This document shows, piece after piece, positions 1-8,356 of a stretch of 64,000 nucleotides of DNA. Numbering within the stretch: the first letter of the stretch is position 1; every line of letters begins with the position of its first letter. The notes under the pieces were generated by a model. It did not search any database, was not told where the DNA came from, and saw only the letters and a list, made by a program, of their open reading frames with translations. Source of the DNA: Paenibacillus monticola (GTDB lineage Bacteria > Bacillota > Bacilli > Paenibacillales > Paenibacillaceae); contig NZ_WJXB01000006.1 in the NCBI RefSeq assembly GCF_009664975.1, positions 124,001 through 188,000 on the forward strand. Reading direction: 5' to 3'. The position numbers were made by a program, and so were the translations under genes.

Positions 1-2708
1 CGGCTCTCCAGTGCTTCGACCGCAGTCCCATAACGCTCCAGACTATTTAACAGCGTCACATATTCAACGTAGAGATCATCCCGTTCTTCGACTAGATGGT
101 GGAATTGCTCCAGCTTCGCCAATCGCCGTCCTGCAGGATAAGCCAGCTTCTTATACAGCTGATCCAGCTCGAACAGCACACGTGCATCTTCCTGACAACA
201 ATCGAAAGCTTTTTCCAGTGAAACTAACGCCGCTTCAGCATTATTACGTTTGTTGAAATATGCCAAGGCCAGATTGCGATGGACTGTGGCAAAATCGTCG
301 GAGACTGCTCGGGACGCCTCCCAGAACGAAATAGCATCCTCCGAGCGTTTCTTGTCATAGCAGAGGTTTCCCAAATAATACAGTGCCATGGCATCCTCTG
401 GTTGTGCCTGCACCGCTTGCTCCAGCACCTGCAGCTCGAACAGGCTGTTCGGGAAACAATAGGTCGGATCGGCTTGCTGCCCTGCTGCACGTTGTTCAGC
501 AGCCTTGCCATACTCTCCGGCACGATCATACAACTCGCCAAGTGCATAATGCAGCATCGGGTAAACTGCGCCGCCCTGCTGTACGATATGCCCGGCTACG
601 GCAATCGCCTCTTCAACCAAACCGCAACCGGCATAGTCAGCCAGCAGATTCAGATAGTTGTGCGCGTCTCCACGCATCAGGCGTGACAGCTCACTCCATA
701 CAGCTTCTGCCGCAGCGGTATCGCCCAATTCCACTAGCGCCAGTGCCTGCTCGTTATAGGCCCCAAAGTCGGCGACATCCAGTCCAAGTGTCTCTGCAGC
801 GAAATCCTTCGCCTGTGCTGCGTGACCCAGCTTACGCAGCATCGCTGTCTTCAAATTGCGAGCCTTATAGTTCCGAGCATTGCGGATCAGGGAGCGCTCT
901 ACAAGCTCTAGCGCTTCGTCATATGACTCTCTTTCGTTAGCGATCTGTGCCAGTGAGAAGTATCCGGCATCTTGCCACGCAACAGACCAAACCGCTTTAT
1001 AAAATGCGGCAAATGCTTCATCTAAACGCCCCTGAAGTTTAAGCGAAACGCCCAGCTGATAATAGGCTTCACTATCGTAAGGATTCGTATTGCGCCAAGT
1101 CATCGTCTTGATCGCTCTGCGGAAATGCTTGTCGCTCTCTACGAAGAGCCCCCTGCGCAACAGCAAGGTTCCATACGCCACATTAATGCGGATATCGCCC
1201 GGACTCCGCTTTAGGCCTTCCAGATAATAAGCCTCTGGCTCAAATGTGGCATGTCGGTATTGCTCCAAATGCAGACCTGCTAGGTACAGCTCTTCTGTGG
1301 TCTGCAGCTCTTCCGGCTCGGCAAGTGGCTTAGCCGCCTCCGGCACCTGCTCGATCTCTGGGCGCTTCGGCTGATACGTGATCAGCAGTCGGCCATCGGC
1401 AGCACGCACAGACAATAACAGATCATGCGGCTGGTCGATTTCGTTCAGTGTAATGACTGAACTAAACGTTAGTGCTGGCGAGAGGGTGACCGTTTCCAAC
1501 AGATAAACTTGTTGACTTCCACGGAGTTCCACAACCGCACCCTCCATTAATGAGGTTGTGTAGGCTAGCACCTGTGCTTCACGCGTATTCTCGTCAACCT
1601 CCAGATTGACAGCAACTTCAATAGAAGCATTCTTGACGACGCCAATATTTTTGTAGGGCATAAAATATTGGGTAAAGGTCTTTTCTTCATACGGCTGCAA
1701 CCAGGAGAAATCTGGTTGGTTGTCTGTATATACGCCGGTCATCAGCTCAATGTACGGGCCGTCTTCGTCGGTAAGCTGGCGGTCCCAAGCTTGGCCGAAT
1801 TCTCCATTGCCCCAAGTCCATTGCTTTTTACCTGGTGAGATATGGTGATTGGCGACATGTAGCAGACCTGCATTTACGCCATGGTCGTACCCTCCGACAA
1901 AGTTGTATTCCGATTTATAAGCCATGTAGGAAGTAGGAACAGGAATATTTTTGTAACGGGAAATGTCTACACCTTCAGAGTAATCCATCTTATAATAGGT
2001 GCCTGTTGCAATCGGGAATCGCGATACATCGCGTTTGCCGTGGTCGAACACCGCTGTAACATCTGGCGGGAATACCGACTGGGTATGGTCGTTAACCGCC
2101 ACCGCTGGGTTAGCCCACCAGAGAAAGGTTTGCGGCTCAGGCGTACGATTGTATAGCTGGGCTTTAATCTCCAGATAGGCTTTGCCCGGATAAAGCTTGA
2201 AACCTGCCGTCACCTTCGTCCCATGCATCCGGTCAATCTCACTGACCCATACTGTAGCACTTCCATCCTCATTCTGATCGTAGCGGTACTCCACAGGCCC
2301 GAAAGTGTTCGGACGATGATGCTGCGGCCAGTTGAATTCAATGCCACCTGAGATCCACGGACCCGCCAGACCCACCAAAGCGGGTTTGATTACCCGATTA
2401 TAATAGACGAAATCATAGTTGTTAGTCTTGTCCAGCGCCCGGTAAATCCGGCCACCAATCTCCGGCATAATCTCGATGCGGACATATTCATTCTCGAGGA
2501 TGACCAGCTTATAGTTCTGAGCGATCTTCTCATTGGAGATACTCTCAATAACCGGATGCGGATAGACGCGCCCGGAGCTGCCCTGATACACTCTTTTCTC
2601 CAAAAACATCGGATTGCGGTCCGGCTTTCCCACACTGTAGGTAGGAATGGAGACCTGTTCCTCCCAGACGCGCACCTTAGCCTTGTTCAATTCATTTATT
2701 TCACTCAT
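1..2708 (-). CDS. DUF5107 domain / tetratricopeptide repeat protein, C-terminus beyond window
   Basis: The minus-strand frame stays open from the ATG at 2708 to the window edge, so at least 902 codons are present and the stop lies outside. A GGAGGAAAG ribosome site precedes the ATG. The first ~450 residues are rich in Trp/Tyr (for example IGGRIYRALDKTN and GGIEFNWPQHHRPNTFGP) and resemble the DUF5107 beta-sandwich domain. The rest is helical, with repeated Ala/Leu/Tyr spacing (for example EAYYQLGVSLKLQGRLDEA) typical of TPR repeats. No signal peptide is visible, so it is probably cytoplasmic. It is divergent from an AraC regulator 127 bp away, a common arrangement for sugar-related genes. DUF5107 has no firmly established biochemical activity; a carbohydrate role is only inferred. 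No conserved catalytic residue was recognised. Confidence 0.85.
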   Translation of the reverse strand, partial: MSEINELNKAKVRVWEEQVSIPTYSVGKPDRNPMFLEKRVYQGSSGRVYPHPVIESISNEKIAQNYKLVILENEYVRIEIMPEIGGRIYRALDKTNNYDFVYYNRVIKPALVGLAGPWISGGIEFNWPQHHRPNTFGPVEYRYDQNEDGSATVWVSEIDRMHGTKVTAGFKLYPGKAYLEIKAQLYNRTPEPQTFLWWANPAVAVNDHTQSVFPPDVTAVFDHGKRDVSRFPIATGTYYKMDYSEGVDISRYKNIPVPTSYMAYKSEYNFVGGYDHGVNAGLLHVANHHISPGKKQWTWGNGEFGQAWDRQLTDEDGPYIELMTGVYTDNQPDFSWLQPYEEKTFTQYFMPYKNIGVVKNASIEVAVNLEVDENTREAQVLAYTTSLMEGAVVELRGSQQVYLLETVTLSPALTFSSVITLNEIDQPHDLLLSVRAADGRLLITYQPKRPEIEQVPEAAKPLAEPEELQTTEELYLAGLHLEQYRHATFEPEAYYLEGLKRSPGDIRINVAYGTLLLRRGLFVESDKHFRRAIKTMTWRNTNPYDSEAYYQLGVSLKLQGRLDEAFAAFYKAVWSVAWQDAGYFSLAQIANERESYDEALELVERSLIRNARNYKARNLKTAMLRKLGHAAQAKDFAAETLGLDVADFGAYNEQALALVELGDTAAAEAVWSELSRLMRGDAHNYLNLLADYAGCGLVEEAIAVAGHIVQQGGAVYPMLHYALGELYDRAGEYGKAAEQRAAGQQADPTYCFPNSLFELQVLEQAVQAQPEDAMALYYLGNLCYDKKRSEDAISFWEASRAVSDDFATVHRNLALAYFNKRNNAEAALVSLEKAFDCCQEDARVLFELDQLYKKLAYPAGRRLAKLEQFHHLVEERDDLYVEYVTLLNSLERYGTAVEALES

Positions 2709-2766
2709 TGGGCTTTCCTCCTTGCCTTAATAGCTTTACTATAACGCCAGGCAAAGTGGAATCCAA

Positions 2767-2795
2767 TTGACGAAATGCGGTATATGATGGATTAT
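2767..2795 (+). promoter_or_regulatory. Candidate promoter of the AraC-family gene
   Basis: TTGACG (2767-2772), a 17-bp spacer and GATTAT (2790-2795) resemble a sigma-A promoter and sit about 40 bp before the regulator's ATG, in the divergent region shared with the DUF5107 gene. The -10 box is only a 4/6 match. Confidence 0.4.
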
Positions 2796-2835
2796 ATTCT
2801 TATATCAATCATTACAATTGAAGGAGGATCAGAAG

Positions 2836-3738
2836 ATGGAGAATGAAAAGGAGAACCATCGTAAACCGGAGGGGTTCATACAGGAGCGTTTATTTGTTTT
2901 GCCTGAATATCAGATCAGGGAGCTTGGCGAATGTGAGCTGACCGCCTCGCTCTTTGTAAGTGACATGGGATATTTCCCCCATGCCCAATATCATTTTCGC
3001 GAACGCCCGGACGGTTGTGATTCCCATATCTTTATCTACTGCGCCGTGGGTGAAGGGTGGGTTCAGTTCGACAGCGAAGGACCTATTCCAGTTAAGGAAC
3101 ACCAACTATTGGTCATTCCTGCCGGTGTGCCGCACCGTTACGGCGCCTCCACTACTGACCCATGGAGCATTTACTGGTTTCATCTGAAGGGTGGACATGC
3201 TCTGGCCCTGATCACAATGTACGGACTCGATCAAGGTCCACTTGCCCTGCCCATCAGCAGCGCTGGACGCTTTATAGAATGGTTCGATCCTGTATACGAT
3301 ATGCTGATCGACAAGACCTATAATCTGGGCACCCATGTTCATATTTCGCAGACGATGCGTCATCTTTTGTCCAGCATCGGCATTGGTGCCGGACAATCCT
3401 CGCAGGACAAGAAGCGGGAGCGATATCTGGAACAAGCTATTCAGTTTATGAATGAACACCTGACTGATCCCATCAAGCTGACAGATCTGGCCAAGCATGC
3501 CGGGTTATCGAAGCAGCACTTGATTCATCTTTTCAATCAAGAGACCGGAGTGCCGCCCATCGAATATTTTTTGCGGATGAAAATGCAACGTGCCGGGCAA
3601 TATCTTGATCTGACAGATCTGAGTATCAAGGAAATCAGCGGTGCTGTTGGTATTGCCGACCCCTATTACTTCTCACGACTCTTTAAGAAAATGATCGGTT
3701 ATTCCCCCTCGCAGTATCGCAGCATCCCCAAAGGTTAA
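2836..3738 (+). CDS. AraC-family transcriptional regulator with N-terminal cupin domain
   Basis: Predicted 300-residue DNA-binding regulator. The N-terminal part contains a cupin-like sensor region (IYCAVGEGWVQFDSEG, then LLVIPAGVPHRYGAS) of the type that binds sugars. The last ~100 residues form a double helix-turn-helix AraC domain (IKLTDLAKHAGLSKQHLIHL, then IKEISGAVGIADPYYFSRLF and a final KKMIGYSPSQYR). The ATG at 2836 is chosen because AAGGAGG lies 8 nt before it; the upstream TTG at 2818 would have no ribosome site. It is divergent from the DUF5107/TPR gene, so it probably controls that gene and itself. The ligand cannot be told from sequence. Confidence 0.9.
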   Translation: MENEKENHRKPEGFIQERLFVLPEYQIRELGECELTASLFVSDMGYFPHAQYHFRERPDGCDSHIFIYCAVGEGWVQFDSEGPIPVKEHQLLVIPAGVPHRYGASTTDPWSIYWFHLKGGHALALITMYGLDQGPLALPISSAGRFIEWFDPVYDMLIDKTYNLGTHVHISQTMRHLLSSIGIGAGQSSQDKKRERYLEQAIQFMNEHLTDPIKLTDLAKHAGLSKQHLIHLFNQETGVPPIEYFLRMKMQRAGQYLDLTDLSIKEISGAVGIADPYYFSRLFKKMIGYSPSQYRSIPKG

Positions 3739-3807
3739 AATGCAACCTGCGGTATAATTATTTGCTCAAATCGAATTCCTCAGCTAACCAATGGATTAAA
3801 TTCGGTC

Positions 3808-4704
3808 TTATAGACCAAGTGTACCTGCCTTAGCCTCAGCCATGACCATCTCGATTAAATATTGCAACGGCTGCGATTTCCACTTCTTCGGATGGAGCAG
3901 AAGCTGCAGATCAAAGTGTATTTCGGGATGATAAAACGGGAGCTCTGCCAGATGGCCCCGTTCAATCTCTTCCTGCGCGACAATTCGCGGCAGCAGAGCA
4001 ATGCCAAGCTCATTCATCACACAACGCTTAATCGCCTCCAGATTCGAAAGCTCAAAGCCGACCCGAAAGATAATCCCATGCTCTTTTAGCAGATTCTCGA
4101 ATAGGCTTCGGTAAATGCAGCTTTCCTCAGAAACAATGAGCTCACAGTTATTAAGATCACTCAGCTGAACAGTCTTGAGCTGGGCTAGCTTATGACCTAC
4201 GGGCGCGATCAGCACCAGCGGCTCCTCTCTGATAATCGTCCGGTGCAGCATAGAATCCGCCGTGCTGCGATCGAGCATTAAGCCAATATCGACTTCCCCG
4301 TCTTTTATTTTGGACACCAGTTTAGCTTCCTGTTCCGTCTGTAGATGAATGTTAAGCCCGGGAAAGCGCGTCCGTAGCTGCTGCAGAAAGGGTGGCAAAT
4401 AAAAAGCAGCCAAAGAATCTATCGTTCCGATGGTCAAAGTCCCCCCGATTTGCTGGGCAATCGTTTCTTTGGAGCGATCATATAAATCCAGTATTTCCAC
4501 GAATAGCTTCAGCAGCTCCTCCCCGGGAGGGGTAAGACGCAGCTGGCGTCCATGTCTTTCGATTAACGGAACTCCGTATTCCTTCTCTATCTTCTGAATC
4601 TGCATAGTGACACTGGATTGTGCATATCCGAGCTCTTCGGCTGCACGAGTAAAACTTTGACGTTTAGCGACCTCGCGAAATGTTCTTAAGTATGTTAAAT
4701 CCAT
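3808..4704 (-). CDS. LysR-family transcriptional regulator
   Basis: A 298-residue LysR-type regulator. The N-terminal winged helix-turn-helix is clear (LRTFREVAKRQSFTRAAEEL, then AQSSVTMQIQKIEKEYGVPL), followed by the LTPPGEELL linker and a periplasmic-binding-protein-like co-inducer domain (TIGTIDSLAAFYLPPFL). The ATG at 4704 is preferred: GGGTGGGG just upstream can serve as ribosome site, and the alternative GTG at 4713 lies within that stretch. It is divergent from a DapA-like lyase gene 120 bp away, the standard LysR arrangement, so it likely regulates that gene. The co-inducer is unknown. Confidence 0.9.
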   Translation of the reverse strand: MDLTYLRTFREVAKRQSFTRAAEELGYAQSSVTMQIQKIEKEYGVPLIERHGRQLRLTPPGEELLKLFVEILDLYDRSKETIAQQIGGTLTIGTIDSLAAFYLPPFLQQLRTRFPGLNIHLQTEQEAKLVSKIKDGEVDIGLMLDRSTADSMLHRTIIREEPLVLIAPVGHKLAQLKTVQLSDLNNCELIVSEESCIYRSLFENLLKEHGIIFRVGFELSNLEAIKRCVMNELGIALLPRIVAQEEIERGHLAELPFYHPEIHFDLQLLLHPKKWKSQPLQYLIEMVMAEAKAGTLGL

Positions 4705-4824
4705 AAACCCCACCCTAACATCAATAATAATGATGACACTTATTACTTATTATAGATAACGCCGATGCGATATTCCATGGTAAAGTAGGATTATAGCAAA
4801 AAATATAATGGAGGCCGATAATAA

Positions 4825-5700
4825 ATGCTTACAGAGCAACAGATTTATGGAATCTATGTCCCCGTTGTAACCCCGTTCAGTGCTGCCGGTGAAGTTGATC
4901 TGGATTCGTACCAGCATTATGTGAATAACATCATTGGCAATAACATTCAGGGCCTGGTCGTTAACGGAACCACTGGAGAATCACCTACTGTAACCATTAA
5001 TGAACTGCAGCTCCTGATAAATACATCGCGCGAATTATTACAATCATCGACTATCCCCTTGATAGTTGGCACTGGAACCAATGACACAGCTTCGACGATT
5101 GCACGGACAGAGCTTGCCGGGAACCTCGGGGCTGATGCCGTGCTTGTTGTTGTTCCTTACTATAGCCGTCCTTCCCAAGAGGGAATTATCGCCCACTTCC
5201 GTAAAGCAGCTGAGGTAGGCGTGCCCGTCATCGCCTATGATATTCCGGGCCGCGCAGGTGTCGGCATGTCTGTGGATACGGCCCGCACCATTCTGGAAAT
5301 GAATAACGTCGTCGGCCTGAAAGACTGCTCCGGTAGTCCAACGCTAGTGTCCGAGTTGTCACGCCTGGGTTCAAAGCCTGTGCTGTGCGGGGATGATTTG
5401 CACTTTTATGATATGCTGGGCTGCGGAGCAGCTGGAGGCATGCTTGCTTCAGCTAATGTACACACGGCAGAGTTCATCAAAGTTTACGAATACTTCGCTT
5501 CTGGTCAGCTCGACCTAGCCAAAGAAACCTTTACAAATTTGCTTCCTTTGATGCGCCTATTGTTCAAGGAATCTAATCCCGCCCCTATTAAATGGATTCT
5601 TAGCAAATATGGTGAAATTGCTTCTGATACCCTGCGGTTACCCATGACATCGATCAGCCAAGGTCTGCAGCAGGAGCTAAGCGTACATCTTTCCAGATAA
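4825..5700 (+). CDS. DapA/DHDPS-family aldolase-type lyase (paralogue of the dapA at 37964)
   Basis: A 291-residue (beta/alpha)8 lyase of the dihydrodipicolinate synthase/N-acetylneuraminate lyase family. It has the DHDPS-type GTTGESPT loop (sialate lyases have a Ser pair here), the Tyr-Tyr of VVVPYYSRP, the Tyr and Arg of YDIPGRAG and the Schiff-base Lys of GLKDCSG. These residues favour condensation of pyruvate with aspartate semialdehyde, but a canonical dapA sits in the dapG operon at 37964-38839, so this copy may be a back-up or act on another 2-keto acid. The ATG follows GGAGG by 9 nt. It lies opposite a LysR gene and upstream of a NagA-like gene, separated from it by a strong terminator. 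DHDPS-like fold is sure; exact substrate is not. Confidence 0.85.
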   Translation: MLTEQQIYGIYVPVVTPFSAAGEVDLDSYQHYVNNIIGNNIQGLVVNGTTGESPTVTINELQLLINTSRELLQSSTIPLIVGTGTNDTASTIARTELAGNLGADAVLVVVPYYSRPSQEGIIAHFRKAAEVGVPVIAYDIPGRAGVGMSVDTARTILEMNNVVGLKDCSGSPTLVSELSRLGSKPVLCGDDLHFYDMLGCGAAGGMLASANVHTAEFIKVYEYFASGQLDLAKETFTNLLPLMRLLFKESNPAPIKWILSKYGEIASDTLRLPMTSISQGLQQELSVHLSR

Positions 5701-5722
5701 ATCAAATTTTTATATTTCGACA

Positions 5723-5767
5723 AAAGACCGCCGTAACTTCGTCAATGACGGAGTTACGGCGGTCTTT
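5723..5767 (+). terminator. Strong intrinsic terminator after the DapA-like gene
   Basis: Near-perfect inverted repeat: arms of about 22 nt starting AAAGACCGCCGTAACT, one mismatch and a tiny loop. Because A-runs and T-runs flank both ends it could work in both directions. It lies 23 bp after the stop codon. Confidence 0.9.
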
Positions 5768-5794
5768 GCTGTCTTTCGACCCTAAAAAAACGGC

Positions 5795-5823
5795 TTGTCA
5801 TTTCACTTTACGTTATATAATAT
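5795..5823 (+). promoter_or_regulatory. Candidate sigma-A promoter of the nagA-like gene
   Basis: TTGTCA (5795-5800) with TATAAT (5816-5821, 15-bp spacer) or TAATAT (5818-5823, 17-bp spacer). The -10 area forms a small AT palindrome (ATAATAT/ATATTAT) that could be an operator, perhaps for the nearby ROK regulator; that link is inference. Confidence 0.5.
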
Positions 5824-5867
5824 AAATATTATACTAATTCACCAGACCTATAAGGAGGGAGTCTATC

Positions 5868-7055
5868 ATGAATAAGAGTGCTAACGCGGTAGTGAACGGT
5901 CGTCATATCCAGACTGGACAACCCATCCAAATCTCACTAAATAATAGCCTAATCGCAGGAATAGAGAGTCTGTCCGATACGGAGGACTTACCTTGGATTG
6001 GACCTGGCCTTGTGGATCTACAAGTGAACGGGTATGCTGGCTTTGATTTCAATACACTCTCCCTCTCAAGCGATGACATTTGCAATGTTGCACTGAAGAT
6101 TGCAGCGCTTGGAGTCACTTCCTTTTATCCAACTATTATTACAAATAGCGATCATACCTTGGAGAAATTACTCGGGGCCATCGCTCAGGCATGTGCCGAG
6201 CATCCCTGGCTTCAGCGGATTCTGCGAGGCATACACCTGGAAGGCCCGTTCATTTCACCAGAGGATGGAGTCAGGGGCGCACATGACATACAATATGTTA
6301 AGGCACCGGATTGGGAGCAGTTTCAACGCTGGCAACAGGCCGCGCAAGGAATGATCCGGGTGGTAACCCTATCTCCTGAGTGGAACAGTGCCCCAGCTTT
6401 TATAGCAGAGTGCATTCGACACCATATCGTCGTATCCATCGGTCACACCTCTGCTACTCCAGAGCAGATTAATAGCGCCGTTGTTGCCGGAGCAAGGATG
6501 TGCACGCATCTTGGCAACGGAGCTCATCTGTTACTGCCCCGTCATCCCAACTATATCTGGGAGCAGCTTGCCCAGGATGAGCTGTACCCATGTGTAATTG
6601 CCGATGGCTTTCACCTGCCTGATCAAGTATTGAAGGTGTTCCACAAGGTGAAGCCGGACAAGCTGATGATAGCTAGTGACGCCGTATCTTTAAGTGGTCT
6701 GGCACCAGGAACATACAAAAGCTTTATTGGGGGGAACGTAGTGCTCACGACAGAGGGACGTCTTCATATGGCGGACAATCCTGACCTGCTGGCAGGATCG
6801 GCACAGATGCTGCCTTACGGGGTGGAGCATTTGGTCCGCAATAATCTGTGTGGACTAGCTGAAGCATGGGCCATGGCCTCTACACGGCCGGCGTCATTCA
6901 TGAAGCTGCCGGAAGCCCACGGTCTACAAGTGGGTGCGCCGGGTGATCTAGTCGTCTTCGATTGGCATCAAGAGCAGCTCGTTATTCATCAGGTGTATAA
7001 GGACGGTCAACCGCTCACCAGCTCCAATGGATCAACATTCGATTCCCAGTCCTGA
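5868..7055 (+). CDS. nagA: N-acetylglucosamine-6-phosphate deacetylase family protein
   Basis: A 395-residue amidohydrolase-superfamily protein. NagA enzymes remove acetate from GlcNAc-6-phosphate, yielding glucosamine-6-phosphate. Visible signatures: GLVDLQVNGYAGFDFN near residue 50, the metal-ligand Glu in GIHLEGPFISPEDG, His in SIGHTSAT, His in CTHLGNG and the catalytic Asp in MIASDAVSLSG. The usual THLFNAM motif is THLGNGAH here, a sub-branch of NagA-like proteins, so substrate preference may differ from classical NagA. AAGGAGGG precedes the ATG by 8 nt. Its 3' end overlaps the convergent ROK gene by 49 bp. With a ROK regulator beside it, a role in amino-sugar recycling is likely. Confidence 0.85.
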   Translation: MNKSANAVVNGRHIQTGQPIQISLNNSLIAGIESLSDTEDLPWIGPGLVDLQVNGYAGFDFNTLSLSSDDICNVALKIAALGVTSFYPTIITNSDHTLEKLLGAIAQACAEHPWLQRILRGIHLEGPFISPEDGVRGAHDIQYVKAPDWEQFQRWQQAAQGMIRVVTLSPEWNSAPAFIAECIRHHIVVSIGHTSATPEQINSAVVAGARMCTHLGNGAHLLLPRHPNYIWEQLAQDELYPCVIADGFHLPDQVLKVFHKVKPDKLMIASDAVSLSGLAPGTYKSFIGGNVVLTTEGRLHMADNPDLLAGSAQMLPYGVEHLVRNNLCGLAEAWAMASTRPASFMKLPEAHGLQVGAPGDLVVFDWHQEQLVIHQVYKDGQPLTSSNGSTFDSQS

Positions 7056-8200
7056 ATAGCACTTGCTGCCGCTCCGATACAGCCTGTATACGGATACAGT
7101 GTAGAGCAGACTAACTGAACATGGCGATAGGCTGGAGGTGTGGAGCAGGCAGCCAACTCCTCCCCGATAATCGGGAACAAATAATCAGCAATCAGCATTA
7201 GCGGACCATCACAAATGATCAGCTTGGGATTAATCAGATTGACAATATGACTAAATGCCCGTCCAATAGCCATACCTGTACGTCTTATATCCTGTTCTAC
7301 TGCAGGGTTCCCTGCTCTAAGCTGCTCCTGCAGCCAGTTCATATTATGGGTGTTCTGCTCTCTTTCGCCAGTCTGATCAAGCCGTCCTAGGATCGCCGGA
7401 ATTCCGGCGATTGCTTCTAGGCAACCTTGATTACCGCAGCGGCATACTGGCCCCTGTGGGTCTACCACTATATGACCCAATTCCCCGGCCAAATTGCCTT
7501 CTCCGCGGATCAGCGTTCCTCCCATTACGATTCCACAGCCAATCCCGTCCCCAAAAGAACAGTAGGCAAAATGATCTGCTTCTCTGCCGTGTCCATGCCA
7601 GAGTTCTCCTAATGCCGCAAGCTTGACGCTATGATCCAGCCGAAATGGCACAGTCAGACGCGAACCCAGAAGTGCTGCCAAAGGCACCTGATTCCAATGC
7701 AGATGGCTGGATTGCAAGACAATTTTCCGCTCGGAATCCAGCTGTCCGGGGATTCCAATATCGAAGCCAACCCAAGCTGTTGCAGGATAACGCTCCAGTA
7801 ATTGCTGAACTCCTTCACAGAGTGTATCCACTATCGATTCAGGAGAGCAATTTTGAAGCTCCGTTGTAAATGTCTCCATTGGCTTCGCATATAGATCAGT
7901 CACCGCCCAATGAATGGCAGCCGAGCTGAGTGTTGCTCCAACGGAATATTTATTAGCTGCATGAAACGCAATCATTACCGGCTTGCGACCTAAACCAAGC
8001 GTAGTGCTAAGCCCCTTCTCGTTGACATACCCAGCAGTAATTAGTTCGTCTATTATACTGTTAATCGTATTCTTGTTTAGTTGAAGCACAGTGGACAGCT
8101 CTACGCGAGTGGTCGACCTCATTTGTTTCAGCTGCCTGTATATAAGCATGCGGTTTACATCTTTGGCCAACGTTGGCCCCCTGCCTCGGGATTTTGCCAT
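7007..8200 (-). CDS. ROK-family transcriptional regulator (NagC/XylR type)
   Basis: A 397-residue protein with an N-terminal winged helix-turn-helix (LKQMRSTTRVELSTVLQLNK, then NTINSIIDELITAGYVNEKG) fused to a ROK sugar-kinase-like domain. The ROK zinc site CRCGNQGCLEA is intact. Such regulators sense sugars or amino-sugar phosphates and repress catabolic genes. The ATG at 8200 is chosen because TTAGGAGG lies 8 nt upstream; a longer 416-codon frame has no such site. It converges on the NagA-like gene, overlapping its last 49 bp, which makes nagA its most likely target, though the ligand is unproven. Confidence 0.9.
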   Translation of the reverse strand: MAKSRGRGPTLAKDVNRMLIYRQLKQMRSTTRVELSTVLQLNKNTINSIIDELITAGYVNEKGLSTTLGLGRKPVMIAFHAANKYSVGATLSSAAIHWAVTDLYAKPMETFTTELQNCSPESIVDTLCEGVQQLLERYPATAWVGFDIGIPGQLDSERKIVLQSSHLHWNQVPLAALLGSRLTVPFRLDHSVKLAALGELWHGHGREADHFAYCSFGDGIGCGIVMGGTLIRGEGNLAGELGHIVVDPQGPVCRCGNQGCLEAIAGIPAILGRLDQTGEREQNTHNMNWLQEQLRAGNPAVEQDIRRTGMAIGRAFSHIVNLINPKLIICDGPLMLIADYLFPIIGEELAACSTPPAYRHVQLVCSTLYPYTGCIGAAASAIQDWESNVDPLELVSG

Positions 8201-8290
8201 ACCTAACCTCCTAACACTCTTTTCAACTGCTCGGTAATTCTTATCATTTTGTAACACAATTAATTTGTTGTGTCCACCTCTGCATCTCTC

Positions 8291-8343
8291 AAAAAAAAGG
8301 CTACCCCCTTAACCAGTCTGTTCGACTGTCAAGAGAATAACCT
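8291..8343 (-). terminator. Possible terminator after the glycosyltransferase-like gene
   Basis: Imperfect stem (AAGGTTA against TAGCCTT with an inner CAGTC/GACTG hairpin) ending in a run of eight T on the minus strand, just after the gene ending at 8357. Confidence 0.45.
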
Positions 8344-8356
8344 TTATTCGACGTGC

